The notes under the pieces were generated by a model. It searched no databases and had not been told where the DNA came from. It saw only the letters and a program-made list of their open reading frames with translations. Of a stretch of 64,000 nucleotides of DNA, positions 54,211 through 64,000 are shown one piece after another (the first letter of the stretch is position 1; every line of letters begins with the position of its first letter). The stretch is from Schizosaccharomyces osmophilus (Eukaryota > Ascomycota > Schizosaccharomycetes > Schizosaccharomycetales > Schizosaccharomycetaceae): positions 2,039,001-2,103,000 of the forward strand of contig NC_079240.1 in the NCBI RefSeq assembly GCF_027921745.1, given 5' to 3'. A program made the translations under genes and the position numbers.

Positions 54211-56609
54211 ATGGAGCATTCAGCTTTTTATCAAATTACCATGGCAAAACGGAAACGTGCAGAATCCTCGCCAAATGGTATGTCGGTGATGGTTTTTGCA
54301 AAAACATTCGCATTCACAAGCAACAGGGTCATTAACATGTATTAGCTCCTCTCAGTGCTTTCGCTGCTCGTCACTTGAATCGAGAAAACAAAACCACGAA
54401 AGACAAAAAGAAGAAAGGGAAAAGAAGTGAATCTCCAAACGAAGATGCTGAGCAGCCTGTAGAAAGCGTAGAAGAAAATCCTACTTCTTTAAGTGACCAT
54501 TCTGCTTCCAAACAAGCTTCGTTTCAAGTTTTAGTTCCCGGAATTGATCGTTCTGGCAGAAACGGTATTGATCAACCAGTGCCTTCTCATGAAATTGAAG
54601 ACAAAAATGGGAGTGACAAACCCTCTATGTCATCTTCCGTACATACTACGGAGACTGTACCTTCACGCGCAGAAGAGAAATCTCCTTCTTCCTTGCCCGC
54701 CTCTCCTTCGTTAGTGGAGGCTGATGTGGAGTCGAGACCCAACACACCGTCTTCTTCGCTCAATACATCTTTTCAAAAACAGGAGTCGGGATATCCATAC
54801 ACAGTTTTGACGGAAGAGAACTCTGTCCGAATCGGCAATGTCTTGTTTGTCGGATTGCACTATGGAGAAAAACTGGCTTTGGTGGGGACCTACTTGTTTG
54901 CGTGTGCTCGTGGATGTCTTAGTTTATTTGGCGCTTTGTATGCATCGCGTCCCAAAGATGAAAAGTGTCGTACTTGGCGTTCTTTAAATGTCCCGTTAGT
55001 GTATCCTACTCCTGTTTTCGTTTCTGAGAATATTTCCGATACGTCCTTTACAAAAAAGCCCACCGAACTCACCGACCCTTCCTCACAGGCAAGTCTCCCT
55101 GCGATGGATTCCGCAGAAAATACCAGCTTATCTGACCTCGAAAACGCCTTACACGTAAATATAGACTCTCTGCTTCTCTCCTTTGAAACATTATTAGTGT
55201 TCAAAGTGAATGACCTCGGTATATCTAAAATCCCTCGTGTTTGTCCCTTTGCTAAGCGGCTCTTCAATATGCCTTCTCTTTTAGAAAATGCATCATCCCT
55301 GTCCTCAGCCTTTGAAATCATACCGGATTCTTGGAAAGCCTTTGCTGACTCGATGCTTTCCACGTATGCTTCAAGCAAGCATACTCCTCCAAAATTATTA
55401 GTTTGCGGACCTAAAGGTGCAGGCAAAAGTACTTGTTGTCGATATGTTACGAACCGCTTATTAAATTTCACAGACTATGTTGCATTTTTAGATATTGATC
55501 CAGGTCAACCGGAAGTTGTTCCAGTTGGTAACATTTCGTTGTACTTTATGGACTCCCCTCTTCAGGGTCCTGCTTTTAGTCGCTTGCCTCCTAATGCTCG
55601 GTGTTTTCGAGTTCATACTGGTGAAAGTACTCCTCAGAGGGATCCAACTCACTATCTTGCTTCTACGTACAGGCTTTTCGTAGAATACCAAAAGTTCAAC
55701 TTCGAACGAGAGCTTGAGGGTAAGCCCCCTATCTCGCTGATTGTAAATTGTCCAGGATGGATAAAAGGAGGGGGCGCTGAGCTTCTTTTCAATCTTGTTA
55801 ACCAAATTTCGCCCACTGAAGTAGTTTACCTCAGTAGGAATTATCAGAGAGTCAACACCTCTGATAGAAAAGGTATTTTCCAGTATAAAGAAGGTATCCC
55901 GGAGTTTTTACTACAAGCAACCCCTTTTACGTTTTCTCAATTGGAATCATCTTGGCAGTATTTACCTGACTCTAGTGCGCATCGCATGTCCTCTGCTGAC
56001 AATCGCACTTTAGGGCTTTTAAGCTACCTATATTTTGACTTACAGCATAGTACTTGGGATTTTTCAAGGAGTCTGGCATCACATCAGCCTCTGGCAACAG
56101 CATACAATGGTTCACAACAGGGCATAGACGCAATAAATATCATTGGGGAACCATTAAATCTACTGGATGTTTCAAAAGCCATCAATGGTACTCTATTGGC
56201 ACTTTGCGCATACGAAGTATCAAATGAGAAAGAGTGGAATGATAATCAGATTGCTAAAACGCCCGAGGGAATACCTGTACTCATCAACGATGGTCTTCCC
56301 TTGGATCCAGCCAATGCCCAGTGCTTTGGATTAGTCTTACTTCGGACTATTGATTTGGTAAAAAAGGAATTTCATTTGGTAGGACCGATTAATTTGGACT
56401 TATTGGCAGATGCAGATTCAAAAGGAATGAAATTTGTTCTTGAACGTGGCCGTCTTGAATCGCCGCTTTCTACCATGCTCGATAGACGTTTGGTGATTTA
56501 CCCCGAGTTACCGTACCTCGAGAGGAATCACGCTTCAGTAGCCGCAGGCTCTCAACGAAGACGTGTCCGACGCAACATCAACCGTCGTACTGGTCTAACA
56601 GGTCAATGA
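54211..56609 (+). CDS. grc3: polynucleotide 5'-hydroxyl kinase Grc3
   Basis: Two exons, 54211-54277 and 54346-56609, up to 776 residues. The N-terminal MAKRKRAES segment and the SAFAARHLNRE motif after the intron are typical Grc3 features. A disordered Ser/Glu-rich region follows (to about 190). The Clp1/Grc3 kinase core shows Walker A GPKGAGKST (377-385), DIDPGQPE, and GESTPQRDP with the lid region (HTGESTPQRDPTHYL). Known role: with the nuclease Las1, Grc3 phosphorylates the cut ITS2 in pre-rRNA and aids Pol I termination. Two in-frame ATGs (54211 and 54241) are possible; the second has the better match to the family start, the first is the 5'-most. The C terminus is basic (QRRRVRRNINRR). 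Confidence 0.92.
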
Positions 56610-57685
56610 ATTATAGATGTCTACTACAAAAAAAAATTTTGCTTTGTTTAGGACGGCTAAACTTAAAAGAATGAGGATCGTTTGGTTTCATATTTTCGAA
56701 AAAAATCTTGTCGAGAAAATTTCGCAACAAGCGTTGCTTATAGAGAAATGTTTTTGAATGGCATGTGCGGGGCGTACAAAACTCACGGTTGAGCAATAGT
56801 TGCATGCTGCTTCATAAATTTATGGTTTCCATATCGAAACGAATACATTATGAGTTTAACCTTTTAGATAAGAAAAAAAAAAAAAAAAAAAAAAGATATA
56901 TGCGTATTTTGGAATAAGGCTTTAAGTATTTATGGAATAAATTGAATAATATGTCTGGTTTACACTGGTGGAATAAAGCATTTCTAGTTACTTCTAATTA
57001 TTAGGATAAGAATTTTACCGATTCTTTTTTCTACTCAACTTTCCAACTATTACTTTTTCTAGTGTATCACAAGATTAAGTGATAATTGCTGAAAAATAAT
57101 TCCTTCATACACAATTGAGCAAGGCTGTAATTCATTCTACAGATTTAGAGGTAGACACTCCTACATGTCTCCAAATCTTTCATTCCAATGAAACCGAAAT
57201 TCTCCAATATAAATAAAAATAAAAGCGTAACTAGTAAAAGGATCCTTTGCTGTTCAATGAAGCAAAACGTTGATAAAATTCAAGTTCTACACTACATACA
57301 CACTACCATAAAGTACAAGAAAATATAGAAAACAAAAAATTGTCATTAAATAAGTCATAAACAACATTTTGCAAACAAAGCATATTAGCTTTAGAAAAAG
57401 AACGCCAAAAAGAAATCACGACTTCAACGGAAATTCATGGATTTGTAGTTATCCATTCTGAAAACGCTAAAGCAATTAGTAGCATCACATTTTTAGGCCT
57501 TTGTTCTTTCTTTAGGAAATAATAATAATAGAAGAAGCGTAATAAAATTAAATGCAGCATGCGAAAGGCCTTTTAGAAAAGCGAACTCGTAAGTCGGTTA
57601 CGAAAAATAAGCCAGAGGTCACAAACGGAATCAATTTTCCATGATTTATTAATTCAACCAAAATTAATAAGAATTTTTAAAGAAA
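56610..57685. other. intergenic, convergent grc3 / epl1 3' ends
   Basis: 1.08 kb of AT-rich sequence between convergent genes, so it should hold only 3' untranslated parts. A 22-nt A run lies at 56873-56894. A small CGTAA..TTACG hairpin lies near 57587-57601. No ORF or known RNA seen. Confidence 0.5.
56873..56894. repeat. poly-A tract (22 nt)
   Basis: Uninterrupted adenine run in the convergent gap. Confidence 0.9.
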
Positions 57686-59654
57686 TTATGCAATAGAATG
57701 CTCGGCAAGCAAGTTCGCACGAAACGAAATAGAGGCATCTGAATCATCGTCTAAAATTACTGTGTCATCAGGGTCAAAAGGAATATCGAAAAACCAACGA
57801 TCTTCAAAGCGGTTACTTGGTAAGCGCTGTTTATGTATTGGCAAAGCTCGAGTTCGATCAATCATGACACGTCCTCCTCTTCCACGCCGTTGTCTTACGC
57901 AAAGAGGATTTCGAGCAGACACAAGGTGACTATATTGTTGTAAAGGATCATTAACAGAAATTGATCCTGGTCTTGCAAAGAAGGAATTTGACGCTAATGA
58001 TGCAGGACGTGAACAAGTGGGACCAGCTGCAGATGAAGGCGAAGAAGGAGTAGAAGAAAGAGCGGCATTATTAGAGGGATTAAAGGAATGTAGTGAACCT
58101 TCAAAAGTCTGAGAATGTATATTTCTATAAAAAGAGTCAGGGTATTCAACCGGAATAACAGTGCTGGGATTCTCAAAAACATCAACCCAGTTACGATCCG
58201 CTTGTTCCTTTTTGTTTAGTCGTTCTCGTAAGCGTACTTGAAATTGAGTGATTTGTGACGCGATCATATCGTCTAACATGAGCAATGGTTTGACCTCAAG
58301 GGTACGTGGAGCAGCCGGTCGATAAGCTGGAGGATGAGCAGCAGGACGAGCAGGTGGTGCAGGAGAAGGAGAAGCAATGGGAGCCACAGGTTTAGGTTCA
58401 ACGGGTTTTCGTTTAGGATTAATGAGATCTTCGTCACTATCTTTAATATTCAAGGAGCGCTTCAGTCGTTTGACCAAGCATCGGTGTTGGAAAATAGAAA
58501 AGTCTTGCTGAATGCCATGCAGCTTGAGCTTTTCACGGTTCCAAACTTGGTCAAGTAGTTGATAACTAGTTTCCATATTAAGCCGTAGCTTCCGCAAACG
58601 ATCCATGGATTGTGTATCTGAACGACGAGTTTTACGGGCTTGTCGAACTTCACGTCGGCGAAAGCAGACATAAGGATCATCGTCGTCTTTATCATCACCA
58701 ATTTGTGCAGTGTGTAAAATACACTTTCCTTCTGATCGTATGCGACGTTCGCGCCAATAAGGATAAACATGGCTAGCAAGGGCTTTTAATTTTACAAGAT
58801 CACGTTCCTCAAACGCAGGTAATAATTCTGATGCAGACAAGATTTGAGACGTATCCATGTTTAAAAAAGGTTGTTTTTCATCAATCTCGTCTTCTAATAT
58901 CTGGATTACCCACTCAAAATCTGTTTCAGAATATTTAGCGAGAGAAGCTTGGGACACTTTCAACTCGTCAAAGAATGTCTGATCTTGCTCATCCATGCAA
59001 TAAACCGGGCTAATACATTCCTCCACTGTTAAAGAGAACCGCAGTGAGGTTTTAGGACACAAAAAGTCTCGTTTATAGTATTTGTCTACTACACCGATAG
59101 ATCTTGTTTCACGAGTAGGAATTACAACCTTCTTTGTTTCTCCTCGTATAATGGCTTCATGCGCAGCATTGATGACTTGCTTTAAGTGTTTTTCCTGTAC
59201 AATATGTTAGATATACAAAGCTAGATATCACTAAGTGAATTGTTATAAGCACATTTTGGGTCGCTTTTTGGAACAATTGGTAAAGTATATATATAAAAAC
59301 CATTAGAGTTCATTGCAAGCAGGGGATAATTCTATATTCAAGCTCTGTGGTTTGAGATTCAACATCCTTCATTCCCTTAAAGTTGCAATGCAACTAACTA
59401 GTATATCATCCAAGACATAAGCCAAAAGCTATTAATAGAAAACCATAGCTCCAAAATGTGTTTATGACCTACTATACAAAACCTACCTCTTCCTCTTCTT
59501 TTTCGACTCCTGTCTCCACTTGCGGCACTGTTCGTTGCTGAGAGACTTCTTCATCAAAGTCAGGTATATCTTTTTCTAAACATATGGGCATCACCGTCTT
59601 GATACCAACTTTTCGTTGACGGTATGCCCTCGCATTTTTAGCAACCGAACTCAT
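57686..59654 (-). CDS. epl1: enhancer of polycomb Epl1 (NuA4 scaffold)
   Basis: Two exons on minus, 59654-59487 and 59194-57686, 558 residues. The EPcA domain opens with NARAYRQRKVGIKTVMPIC, then DIPDFDEEVSQQRTVPQVET, GVEKEEEEEKHLKQVINAAHE, and VVDKYYKRDFLCPKTSLRFS. Later EPcA features include YCMDEQDQTFFDEL and YPYWRERRIRSEGKCI. The C-terminal half is low complexity (Pro/Ala run near residues 310-340), then a short Ser-rich tail. Known role: scaffold that binds Esa1/Mst1, Eaf6 and Yng2 in the Piccolo part of NuA4, which acetylates H4/H2A. The 292-nt intron is unusually long but the join EEEE|EKHLKQ is exactly what the family requires. Confidence 0.93.
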
Positions 59655-60922
59655 GCTTATAGGGCACCGTTCGATTCCTCTCGAAAAAATCTATTCAATG
59701 GTATGGTTCAATAACGTCAATACCACTGGGATTTTTGCAGAAAAACCGCTCTAAGTCTTGGCGTTGTTGACTGCAGTCGTCCGTTTTGTGTTTTCCCAGA
59801 GGCAAAACACTTCCACCATCCACCTACTAAAAATTTTGTCGTCCATGGTTCCATCGCCTATGGTGTTGGCAATCACTTACCGAGGTGCTTTCAAGTGCGT
59901 TCAACTGCTTAAGAGCTTGATAAATAGATAAGGAGTACTTGCAAATTTCAGCGAGTATGTAAACAAACGAGATAGTTTGAAAAAGGTTGCTGCTGTATCA
60001 AGATTGAGACGTCTTTCGAACACAGATTTACTTTTCAAAAACGAAATAATAAGAATCCCTGGCATTGAGCGAATCCGTTTCAGAACGAGATACAGTAGGT
60101 TTACTTGAACTTCGATGAGAGTAGACGGTTCTCATACCATACAGCGAATCCTCCAAGTAATTCCCACTTTCTTGTAAAGTATCTTTCACAAACCGCAATT
60201 TCGTGGAACAGAAGTAGCCTGAAAGAGTCATCCATATTTCGTCAGATTTTCAAATTCACAAACCCTTAGGCTTCAAAAGGAAGAGGAAAAGTTTCTGGAA
60301 AATAAACTAAAAAAGTTGTTTCCCTCTGCATAAAATCGAACTTATTTTGGCATTCATTCGTCATTCCTTTCATGGAAATCAAATGATCACAAGACGTGAC
60401 ATTCGAAAACGCTGAAAAAAAGGCAAATAAATAGATTATAATACCTATTCGTATCACATTTCTTAGAATGGAACTTCCTTTCAAGCTCATTCTTTGCCAA
60501 ATTTTCGTTTTCTTCGCTCTCAAGCAAGTGCCTTGTAACGGTTCATAATTTTGAAGCCAGGTAGTTTGTTCTTTTTTCATGAAACAATTGTGTTTCCTTT
60601 TGGATCTACGAAGTGTGTAAACTATCGTTTACCCAGCGTTTCAAAGGACAGTATTTTTGTCGAATGCATTTGAGTTATCAACTGGCTGTAGTTCGTTTTA
60701 ATTCTTTATTTTGTTCTTTCATTTATCAATTCCTTTCAACTTCCATCTTTCGTTGACACCTTTTCAATTCGTGAATATTTGGTAAAGGATAGGTCCCAAC
60801 TGCTTCGACGCACCTTCTCAACTTCCCGAATACGCATCACAAAACGGTGAATTTTTTCGATTTTTAGGCAGAAACAGCTTCTTTCTGTTTCATTACCGCT
60901 GTTATCGGATTTTATTTCCAAA
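59655..60922. other. divergent intergenic region epl1 / cnb1
   Basis: About 1.27 kb. It includes a possible unresolved minus-strand gene (60030-60580) and a forkhead core GTAAACA at 59959. From about 60666 to the cnb1 ATG there is a 257-nt pyrimidine-leaning stretch with no ATG, likely the cnb1 leader. Confidence 0.5.
60028..60580 (-). CDS. candidate multi-exon gene, unidentified
   Basis: Not recognised; real-gene status is uncertain. The 5' part on minus (60580 to about 60268) is open with MKKEQTTWLQNYEPLQGTCL, a basic stretch, then a hydrophobic segment (NVIRIGIIIYLFAFFSAF). The 3' part (60219-60028) reads GYFCSTKLRFVKDTLQESGN, then a Ser-rich hydrophilic end. Between them is a textbook-sized candidate intron (GTTTGT...CTGAC...CTTTCAG, about 45 nt). 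It fits frame if the upstream exon begins after a polypyrimidine acceptor near 60307. I could not settle the whole exon chain, so treat start and end as limits only. Confidence 0.3.
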
Positions 60923-61748
60923 ATGGGCCAAAATCAGTCTCAAATTTTTGAGGATTTAATTTCCAACTCTACGTGTATGTTCAAGAAGCTCAATGGCAAT
61001 GGAAAGGGATTATAATAGACCACAATGAGGTTTTTCTATTTCGCTTATGAATCTCTGTGAAAGAAGCTTGATAGAGTTCTTCTTACCATGGTCCAAACAG
61101 GAAGCTTTTCGTGTATTCCTGCCTACCGTTTAGACTCTCCCGCTAATATAGCCATTTTTTAGTTACAAACGAGGAAATTGCTAGAATTCGAAAGCGCTTC
61201 AAGAAGATAGATGCCAACCATTCCGGTTCAATTGACAGAAATGAGTTTTTGTCTATCCCAAGCATCGCAAATAATCCTCTAGCTTCTCGATTATTTTCAG
61301 TTGTTGACGAAGATGGCGGTGGTGATGTTGACTTTCAAGAATTCATTAATAGTCTCTCAGTCTTTTCCATTCATGGTAATAAAGAGGAAAAGCTTCGATG
61401 TATGTTGTGTCTTGTTTAGCTCCATTAAACGTTCCTGCTATAGCTAATTTTCTCGTTTTTAGTTGCTTTCAAAATATATGACATTGACCGTGATGGATAC
61501 ATTTCCAATGGAGAGCTCTTTTTAGTTTTAAAGATGATGGTTGGAAACAATCTTCGCGAAGATCAGCTTCAACAGGTAAGTCTTGCTTTTCTATTTTCTT
61601 TTTTAGATTGCTAATACTTTTTTAGATTGTCGATAAAACAATCATGGAAGTTGATAAGGATTGTGATGGAAAAATCAGTTTCGAAGAGTTTAAGCAAGTC
61701 GTCAGTAACTCCAATGTCACTAGTAGTATGACATTAAACTCTTTTTGA
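60923..61748 (+). CDS. cnb1: calcineurin regulatory subunit B
   Basis: Four exons: 60923-60974, 61163-61399, 61463-61575, 61626-61748; 174 residues, the length I recall for S. pombe Cnb1. The start [11 protein letters not shown] has Gly2 for N-myristoylation. Four EF hands are present: [39 protein letters not shown] and [13 protein letters not shown]. Calcium-binding Asp and the last Glu are kept in all but the second hand, where the final position is still Glu in QEF. The end [13 protein letters not shown] carries the family tail. Known role: with Ppb1 it forms the calcium/calmodulin-dependent phosphatase. Intron 1 (188 nt) and the skipped first AG in intron 3 (TTTTTTAG before the CTAAT branch) are noteworthy. 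Confidence 0.95.
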
Positions 61749-62616
61749 TTTTTCGTTGTTTTCTTTGTTTATTTGCATGATTTGTTGCATAAGCTCTTCG
61801 GTTTTTGGAGTTTTCTGTCTCTTTCCACTGAATTCAATTCCGCTGCATTTCATTTACTCTTAATATTCTGTTTTCCTTCATACCCTCTTTATTAAAATGC
61901 ATGCATCTTAATTTTTTTTTTTTTTTTCTTTTCTTACATAATATTTGCACAAGCTCTATCTTCTGTTTATTTGATGAGTAGCTGAGTTACACAACGTTTA
62001 TAAACTTGTCGTTATGGCTTTTATTTTCGTCGCAGCTTTGATTCGGAATGAAGAACATTTTTACAAGATTTATGATTACCACTCCCTCGATTACAAAAAA
62101 AAACCAAAAAAAAAAAAAAAAAAAGAAACCTTCTAGGTAAAGCGAAATAGTCAATAGTAATAATGCGAAATGTTATTATTATTTTTATATACCATAAAAA
62201 TTATTAATTTGTCATGCGCTTTAATTTGTCATGCGCTTAAAGACATGGATTCTATTAGAGTAAAATATTTTAATTATATCATTAGACGGTTCTCATAAAT
62301 TTGAGGTGCATGAAGTAGATGTAGGACTGCCAACTATTATAAATAGCCGAACAAAAACAAAATGGGCTGTTGGAATGAAAAATATTTTAAGGATTTTATC
62401 ACGCAACGTATACCATCCTTTGGAGTTGAGAAAGAGAGACATTAAGGGAGATATTAAAAGGCTTCTGAGAAAAAATCTAGAGACGGGTTCAACAAAACTT
62501 TTATCCAAACAAAAAACATAAACTTACGGGTAATATCTTCCAAAGACGGAGAACAACAACCCTTTAAGTATTGAAAAAAAGAAGGAAAGGATAGCTTAAA
62601 CACCCACTCGGGGTTC
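61749..62616. other. intergenic cnb1 / psi1 (convergent)
   Basis: 868 nt. It holds a poly-A tract (62095-62124), a perfect 17-bp tandem duplication at 62204-62237, and a 71-codon plus-strand ORF (62306-62521) rich in Lys/Arg that I cannot connect to a gene. Confidence 0.5.
62204..62237. repeat. perfect 17-bp tandem duplication
   Basis: TTAATTTGTCATGCGCT occurs twice back to back (62204-62220 and 62221-62237) with no mismatch. Confidence 0.95.
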
Positions 62617-63720
62617 TTAAAAAGCTTCCGCAGCAGCCTTTTGTTCAGCAGACAGATTTGAAGGAACTTTCACCTTGCATTCAATAATCATGTTACCACG
62701 TTGACTAGGTGTCTTTGGCAAGGGCATACCGAATCCTGGATATTTGATCTCATAACCAGGTTGGGTGGGAAGAGAAGACGAAACTTTCAATCTCTTGCCA
62801 TCAATAGTAGTGATTTGCTTAGTGAAGCCAAGCAAAGCCTCTTTAAGAGTAAGTTCAATAGACATGCGAAGATCGTCGCCTTGGCGAGTAAAAACGGGAT
62901 GGGGCTTTTCACCTAGAACAAATTGGATATCTTGAACTGACCCATCGGGTTTTTCATCGCCTTCACCGGCAAATTTAACCTTGGTGCCTGGTTTCCAGCC
63001 AGGCTTGATATTAACTTCTAAGATTCGGTCTGCCTTTACGGAAGAACCCGAGGCAGCAAGAATTCGTCTAGTAATTTTGAGTTTCTTTGTACAACCGGTG
63101 TAAAGCTCTTCAAGGGAAATGTTGAGAGGACGGGTTACAACTTCGTTTTGAGGAGGAGGACCACGAGGTCTAGCACCACCAAAGGAAGAACGAGCACTGG
63201 GTTTGGGCCGAGCACCGCCGCCGCCAAACATGCTAGCGAATCCACCCGGCATGCCACCGCCGAATCCGCCATCCATATCCATGTCTTCATCCATTCCGCC
63301 TCCGCCTCCGCCAAAGGCATGTCCGAAGACACGTTCAAAGATATCGTTGGGATCACTGGCATTGAAGAATTGAGAACCTCCTCCAGGACCGCCGCCCATA
63401 TTGAAGTGGAAGGTGCGAGCACCACCACCTCCTCCCGGGAAGCCGCCAAATCCAGCGCCAGCACCAGCGCCAGGACCGGCGTCTCCTCCAGGAGGTGCAG
63501 CATTCCCTTCAGTAATACCAAACTGATCATACATCTTTCTGCGTTGAGGGTCACTCAGAATTTCGTACGCCAAGGAAATTTCTTTGAACTGTTGCTCACC
63601 ATTTGGATTCTTATCCGGATGATACTTCAAGGCCAGCTTCCGGTATGCCTTTTTGAGATCCGATTCGTTGACATCCGGACTAACCTTTAAGACATCGTAC
63701 AATTTTGTATCTGCTACCAT
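62617..63720 (-). CDS. psi1: class B DnaJ co-chaperone Psi1 (Sis1-like)
   Basis: Single exon, 367 residues. A J domain starts the protein ([20 protein letters not shown]) with the HPD motif in [10 protein letters not shown] at about residues 32-41. A long Gly/Phe-rich and Gly/Met region spans about 75-185 ([33 protein letters not shown]). There is no zinc-finger (no CxxCxGxG), so it is type II like Sis1/DNAJB. Two C-terminal substrate-binding domains follow, with [20 protein letters not shown] and [16 protein letters not shown]. Known role: Hsp70 partner in translation-linked folding and prion handling. A gapped heat-shock element lies upstream. A 180-codon ORF on the other strand is a shadow of the Gly codons. 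Confidence 0.95.
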   Translation of the reverse strand: MVADTKLYDVLKVSPDVNESDLKKAYRKLALKYHPDKNPNGEQQFKEISLAYEILSDPQRRKMYDQFGITEGNAAPPGGDAGPGAGAGAGFGGFPGGGGGARTFHFNMGGGPGGGSQFFNASDPNDIFERVFGHAFGGGGGGMDEDMDMDGGFGGGMPGGFASMFGGGGARPKPSARSSFGGARPRGPPPQNEVVTRPLNISLEELYTGCTKKLKITRRILAASGSSVKADRILEVNIKPGWKPGTKVKFAGEGDEKPDGSVQDIQFVLGEKPHPVFTRQGDDLRMSIELTLKEALLGFTKQITTIDGKRLKVSSSLPTQPGYEIKYPGFGMPLPKTPSQRGNMIIECKVKVPSNLSAEQKAAAEAF

Positions 63721-63796
63721 TTTAACAGATATCCAACAATCAAATAAACTATATCAACACGATGCCAATGACAATTATAAAATAAACAAGAAAGTA

Positions 63797-63821
63797 TGAA
63801 AACAACTTTCGCGACGGGAAA
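63797..63821 (-). promoter_or_regulatory. gapped heat-shock element upstream of psi1
   Basis: Pentamer units in register: tGAAa (63797-63801), tTTCg (63807-63811) and gGAAa (63817-63821), with one-unit gaps. This is the gapped HSE form used by Hsf1, 77-101 nt before the psi1 start. It fits the family, since Sis1-type genes are heat-induced. Confidence 0.45.
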
Positions 63822-64000
63822 GAAGAAATCAAAAATCAATCAAAACAAGCCGAAATACAACGGGGAAAAAAGGAAATCAGGTGTTTAAGGTTGGGTAAAT
63901 CAGAATATGTATCAATAACAATAGATTTTTTATTCCTTGTAACACTTGCGGGTTGTATGCAGAGGATAAAATGAATGGAATAAGGCAGTATTTTTGTACC

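Noticed and set aside
54890-55471. 193-codon minus ORF inside grc3
   Set aside because: Shadow of a conserved coding exon; no motif of its own.
63148-63690. 180-codon plus-strand ORF opposite psi1
   Set aside because: Caused by the Gly/Phe codon bias of the DnaJ linker on the other strand; composition is repetitive Thr/Ser/Ala.

Overview
The window looks like a chromosome piece from a fission yeast (genus Schizosaccharomyces). Most introns are short (about 40 to 70 nt), begin GTANGT and carry a CTAAC/CTRAY branch site close to the 3' AG. Composition is AT-rich, and nearly every gene has a recognisable S. pombe chromosome III counterpart (from memory: the c1919, c790, c1840 and c830 cosmid groups). 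The gene order is rearranged relative to S. pombe, so I favour a sister species of the S. octosporus / S. cryophilus / S. osmophilus group. The species call is an inference. I saw no transposon, virus-derived element, CRISPR array, rRNA or convincing tRNA.

Layout. 1-4.5 kb: CaMKK-like kinase (ppk34), GPI-mannosyltransferase subunit Pbn1, AMPK beta subunit (amk2, minus). 5.5-14 kb: Coq11-like reductase, thioredoxin-fold ER membrane protein, bacterial-type PPP phosphatase, ATP synthase OSCP (atp5), phosphopentomutase, all on plus. 14-20 kb: metacaspase (pca1) and importin beta (sal3) on minus. A 2.8 kb sal3-bgs4 gap is the most unusual non-coding stretch. It holds a GC-rich structured block, a 34-codon ORF, a 24-bp inverted repeat, clustered cell-cycle promoter motifs and a 1 kb ATG-free leader for bgs4. 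22.5-30 kb: 1,3-beta-glucan synthase (bgs4) and mog1. 30-37 kb (minus): rhomboid protease (rbd2), Vps18 (pep3), Bre1-type ubiquitin ligase (brl1). 37-43 kb (plus): bdp1, a Bmt5-like rRNA methyltransferase, a multi-span M28 peptidase. 43-51 kb: endophilin-like BAR-SH3 protein (mug137, minus) and myosin V (myo52, plus). 51-57 kb: eIF6 (tif6), an unrecognised acidic protein, mitochondrial uL30m, Grc3. 57.7-63.7 kb: epl1, an unresolved minus-strand gene candidate, calcineurin B (cnb1), Sis1-type DnaJ (psi1).

Functional themes are housekeeping ones. They include energy sensing (ppk34, amk2), mitochondrial function (coq11-like, atp5, mrpl33), Ran-linked nuclear transport (sal3, mog1), and polarised growth and wall synthesis (bgs4, myo52, mug137). 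Others are vacuolar/Golgi traffic and proteolysis (pep3, rbd2, M28 peptidase), chromatin (brl1, epl1) and ribosome or Pol III work (tif6, grc3, Bmt5-like, bdp1). Genes are independent eukaryotic units; I joined exons by hand from splice signals and reading phase. Very small exons were needed in mug137 (10 nt) and pca1 (24 nt).
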